A DNA stretch of 64,000 bases. Origin: Clostridium sp. AT4. GTDB lineage: Bacteria > Bacillota > Clostridia > Lachnospirales > Lachnospiraceae. This document shows, in pieces, positions 62,510 to 64,000 of this stretch. The stretch spans positions 62,001-126,000 of the forward strand of contig NZ_LN999825.1 in NCBI RefSeq assembly GCF_001517625.2. Direction: 5' to 3'. The position numbers and the translations under genes are program-made. The notes beneath the pieces were generated by a model, which had not been told where the DNA came from, did no database searches, and saw only the letters and a program-made list of their open reading frames with translations. Numbering within the stretch: position 1 is the first letter of the stretch; each line of letters begins with the position of its first letter.

Positions 62510-62804
62510 CCGTAAAGCCATGTTAAAGGAACTTCAGGAAATCAGCTTTACTGCCGATGATCTAAACCTATACCTTGATACCCATCCTCTGGATATGCCT
62601 GCACTTGAAGCCTTTATGCAGGCAAATACCAGACGGAAAAACCTTCTCGAACAATTTGCCAGGGAATTTGAACCCCTTACCAGAGACTGTGTCTGCCCTG
62701 ATACAAACAATCAGTCCGGCTTCTGTACCGACTACCCCGGACAGAAACATTTTACCTGGACCGACGGGCCTCTGCCCTGGGATCGTGAAGGAGGTGTTCT
62801 CTGA
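62502..62804 (+). CDS. cotJB: spore coat protein CotJB
   Basis: 100 residues: LQEISFTADDLNLYLDTHP and LDMPALEAFMQANTRRK, ending with the family's W-W-x-G-P-x-P-W-like WTDGPLPWDREGG. The position between cotJA and cotJC is conserved in spore formers. AAGGAGG precedes the ATG. Its stop overlaps the cotJC start (TGATG). Confidence 0.93.
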   Translation: MSDRKAMLKELQEISFTADDLNLYLDTHPLDMPALEAFMQANTRRKNLLEQFAREFEPLTRDCVCPDTNNQSGFCTDYPGQKHFTWTDGPLPWDREGGVL

Positions 62805-63421
62805 TGTGGATCTATGAAAAGCGTCTCCAGTATCCTGTCAATATAAAAAAGACCTGTCCCAAAACCGCATCTCTGATCATCAGTCAGTTTGGCGGTCCGG
62901 ACGGTGAATTAGCTGCTTCCATGCGTTATCTTTCCCAACGCTACACCATGCCATGCAGAGAAGCAGCGGGACTTTTAACGGATATCGGCACAGAAGAACT
63001 GGCTCATCTGGAAATCATCTGCGCTATGGTATTTCAGCTTACCAAAGACCTGACGGCAGAACAGGCAAAGACAGCCGGATTTGATGCTTATTATATTGAC
63101 CATGCCACCGGACTGTGGCCTGCGGCTGCCGCAGGCATTCCCTACAATGCCTGCGAATTCCAGTCTAAGGGAGACGCCATCACAGACCTTCATGAAAACC
63201 TGGCTGCAGAACAGAAAGCCCGGAGCACCTACGAAAACCTTATCCGCATTATTGATGATCCGGATGTACTGGATCCACTTCGATTTCTGCGTGCCAGGGA
63301 AATCGTCCATTTCCAGCGGTTCGGTGAAGCTCTGGAAAAGATAAAGGACAGCCTGGACAGCAAAAACTTCTATTTCTTCAATCCTGAATTTGATAAACAG
63401 TTTACAGCAGAGGCAAAATAA
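62804..63421 (+). CDS. cotJC: spore coat manganese catalase-like protein CotJC
   Basis: 205 residues. Four-helix ferritin-like manganese catalase fold: the metal Glu/His pairs fall in DIGTEELAHLEII and in the ENLAAEQKARSTYENLI and LRAREIVHFQRFGEAL helices. The N-terminus MWIYEKRLQYPVNIKK is typical of CotJC. Protects the spore or breaks down peroxide in the mother cell by family knowledge. A strong terminator follows. Confidence 0.95.
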   Translation: MWIYEKRLQYPVNIKKTCPKTASLIISQFGGPDGELAASMRYLSQRYTMPCREAAGLLTDIGTEELAHLEIICAMVFQLTKDLTAEQAKTAGFDAYYIDHATGLWPAAAAGIPYNACEFQSKGDAITDLHENLAAEQKARSTYENLIRIIDDPDVLDPLRFLRAREIVHFQRFGEALEKIKDSLDSKNFYFFNPEFDKQFTAEAK

Positions 63422-63430
63422 GTCTAAAAC

Positions 63431-63475
63431 AGCCGGCAGGAGCCTGAATCCGGATGCTCCTGCCGGCTGCTTTTA
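63431..63475. terminator. terminator shared by cotJC and SCP2 copy 2
   Basis: AGCCGGCAGGAGC (63431-63443) pairs perfectly with 63456-63468; TTTT follows on the plus strand, TTTTAG on the minus. Confidence 0.88.
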
Positions 63476-63483
63476 ATTTTATT

Positions 63484-63819
63484 CTATTTATTTTTCTTCA
63501 CAAAGCTTTGCAGCTTCATGGCTTTTTCCAGATTTCCTTCAACCCTCAGTTTTCCTGTGGTAAAAGCAAAGATTGGATCCAGCTTTCCGCCTGCCAGCTT
63601 AAAAAGCGTCTCTGCGCTGCAGGTAAAAATGGCATCTCTGTCATAGTATTCGTAGGGCTCTACATAAAGTACGCCTTCCTTTACCTCAGCATAAAAAGCG
63701 CCTTCTCCTTCACCTGCAATATTAAACTGGAATGCCAGATGCTCCTTTTCCCCGCTTACATCTGCCTCCATAAAAATTTTCTTTACCTGTGAAAATACTT
63801 CTTCGTATGTCATCCCCAT
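63484..63819 (-). CDS. SCP2 sterol-binding-domain protein, copy 2
   Basis: 111 residues, nearly the same as copy 1 (12 changes over the shared 107, most conservative) with two extra residues at each end. By comparison with copy 1 the true start is probably the second ATG (63813), although AGAGGT stands closer to the first. It converges on cotJC. Confidence 0.88.
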   Translation of the reverse strand: MGMTYEEVFSQVKKIFMEADVSGEKEHLAFQFNIAGEGEGAFYAEVKEGVLYVEPYEYYDRDAIFTCSAETLFKLAGGKLDPIFAFTTGKLRVEGNLEKAMKLQSFVKKNK

Positions 63820-63923
63820 TTCTACCTCTTGGTTTTCATTTTATTTTTATATCAGGTATTAATATAATATACTATTTTTCTAAAAAACGCAATAAAGGCC
63901 ATCTGCCCAAGCGCACCTAAATT

Positions 63924-63951
63924 AAGAACTGCCGTTAAAACGACAGTTCTT
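63924..63951. terminator. hairpin near the right edge
   Basis: AAGAACTG (63924-63931) pairs with CAGTTCTT (63944-63951), with partial inner pairing. It may be the terminator of a gene beyond the window. The region 63820-64000 has no gene. Confidence 0.4.
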
Positions 63952-64000
63952 ACATAATAATATTATTCTGATTACTAACACATTCCCTGCACTACAAAAT

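Overview
The window looks like chromosomal DNA of a spore-forming anaerobic Firmicute of the Lachnospiraceae type. The evidence is spoVG, a cotJABC spore-coat operon, the split GlgC/GlgD ADP-glucose pyrophosphorylase, clostridial families such as DUF3881, TSCPD, DUF1700 and PspC, and strong AAGGAGG ribosome sites. The family-level placement is inference from gene content. Most of the window is ordinary housekeeping and sugar metabolism. The foreign DNA is concentrated at 48.4-53.5 kb, with smaller scars at 6.3, 17.2-18.1 and 28.4-28.9 kb.

Layout. 1-6.2 kb: end of an FAD-dependent dehydrogenase, then a minus-strand beta-glucoside PTS operon (PRD regulator, IIB, IIC, IIA, GH1 6-phospho-beta-glucosidase). 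6.3-9.1 kb: glgC-glgD-spoVG. 9.4-17.2 kb: asnS, an SbcD/YhaO-like nuclease with a YhaN-like ATPase, a coiled-coil membrane protein, an ATC-hydrolase-like protein and an RpiB/LacAB-type isomerase. 17.2-18.1 kb: gene remnants. 18.2-28.1 kb: transketolase followed (in reverse) by an L-ascorbate/pentulose operon ulaG-C-A-B-R-E-x-F plus a HAD hydrolase; ulaD is not in it. 28.4-28.9 kb: an internally deleted group II intron sitting behind a terminator. 29-34.2 kb: a membrane protein, mtnN, a TSCPD protein and a large M16C peptidase. 34.5-36.1 kb: a PadR-controlled membrane operon. 36.1-42.6 kb: AraC regulator, GH31 glycosidase and a DctPQM TRAP transporter. 42.6-48.1 kb: class I ribonucleotide reductase, DUF3881 protein, yaaA and bcp.

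48.4-53.5 kb is the most interesting segment. A degraded integrative element has split a host tRNA-Arg(CCU) gene in its anticodon loop. The 3' half lies at 48362-48403 and the 5' half at 53472-53511, both on the minus strand, sharing the 8-base core CTCCTAAG. The two halves rejoin on paper into a complete cloverleaf. The element carries its own complete tRNA-Arg(CCU) of different sequence just inside the 5' half, placed to be transcribed from the host tRNA promoter side. It also holds a truncated tyrosine recombinase, broken mobilisation genes (MobC, relaxase), a Doc toxin with a damaged partner gene, and a Fic protein between 43-bp direct repeats.

53.6-63.9 kb: a MATE exporter; a K+ uptake operon (ktrB, ktrA, short KdpD-like kinase, KdpE) preceded by two oppositely oriented clusters of 11-bp repeats that look like response-regulator boxes; an AraC regulator; aspA; and cotJABC flanked by two near-identical SCP2-domain genes. 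All function calls rest on reading the sequence and knowledge of protein families; no database search was run.
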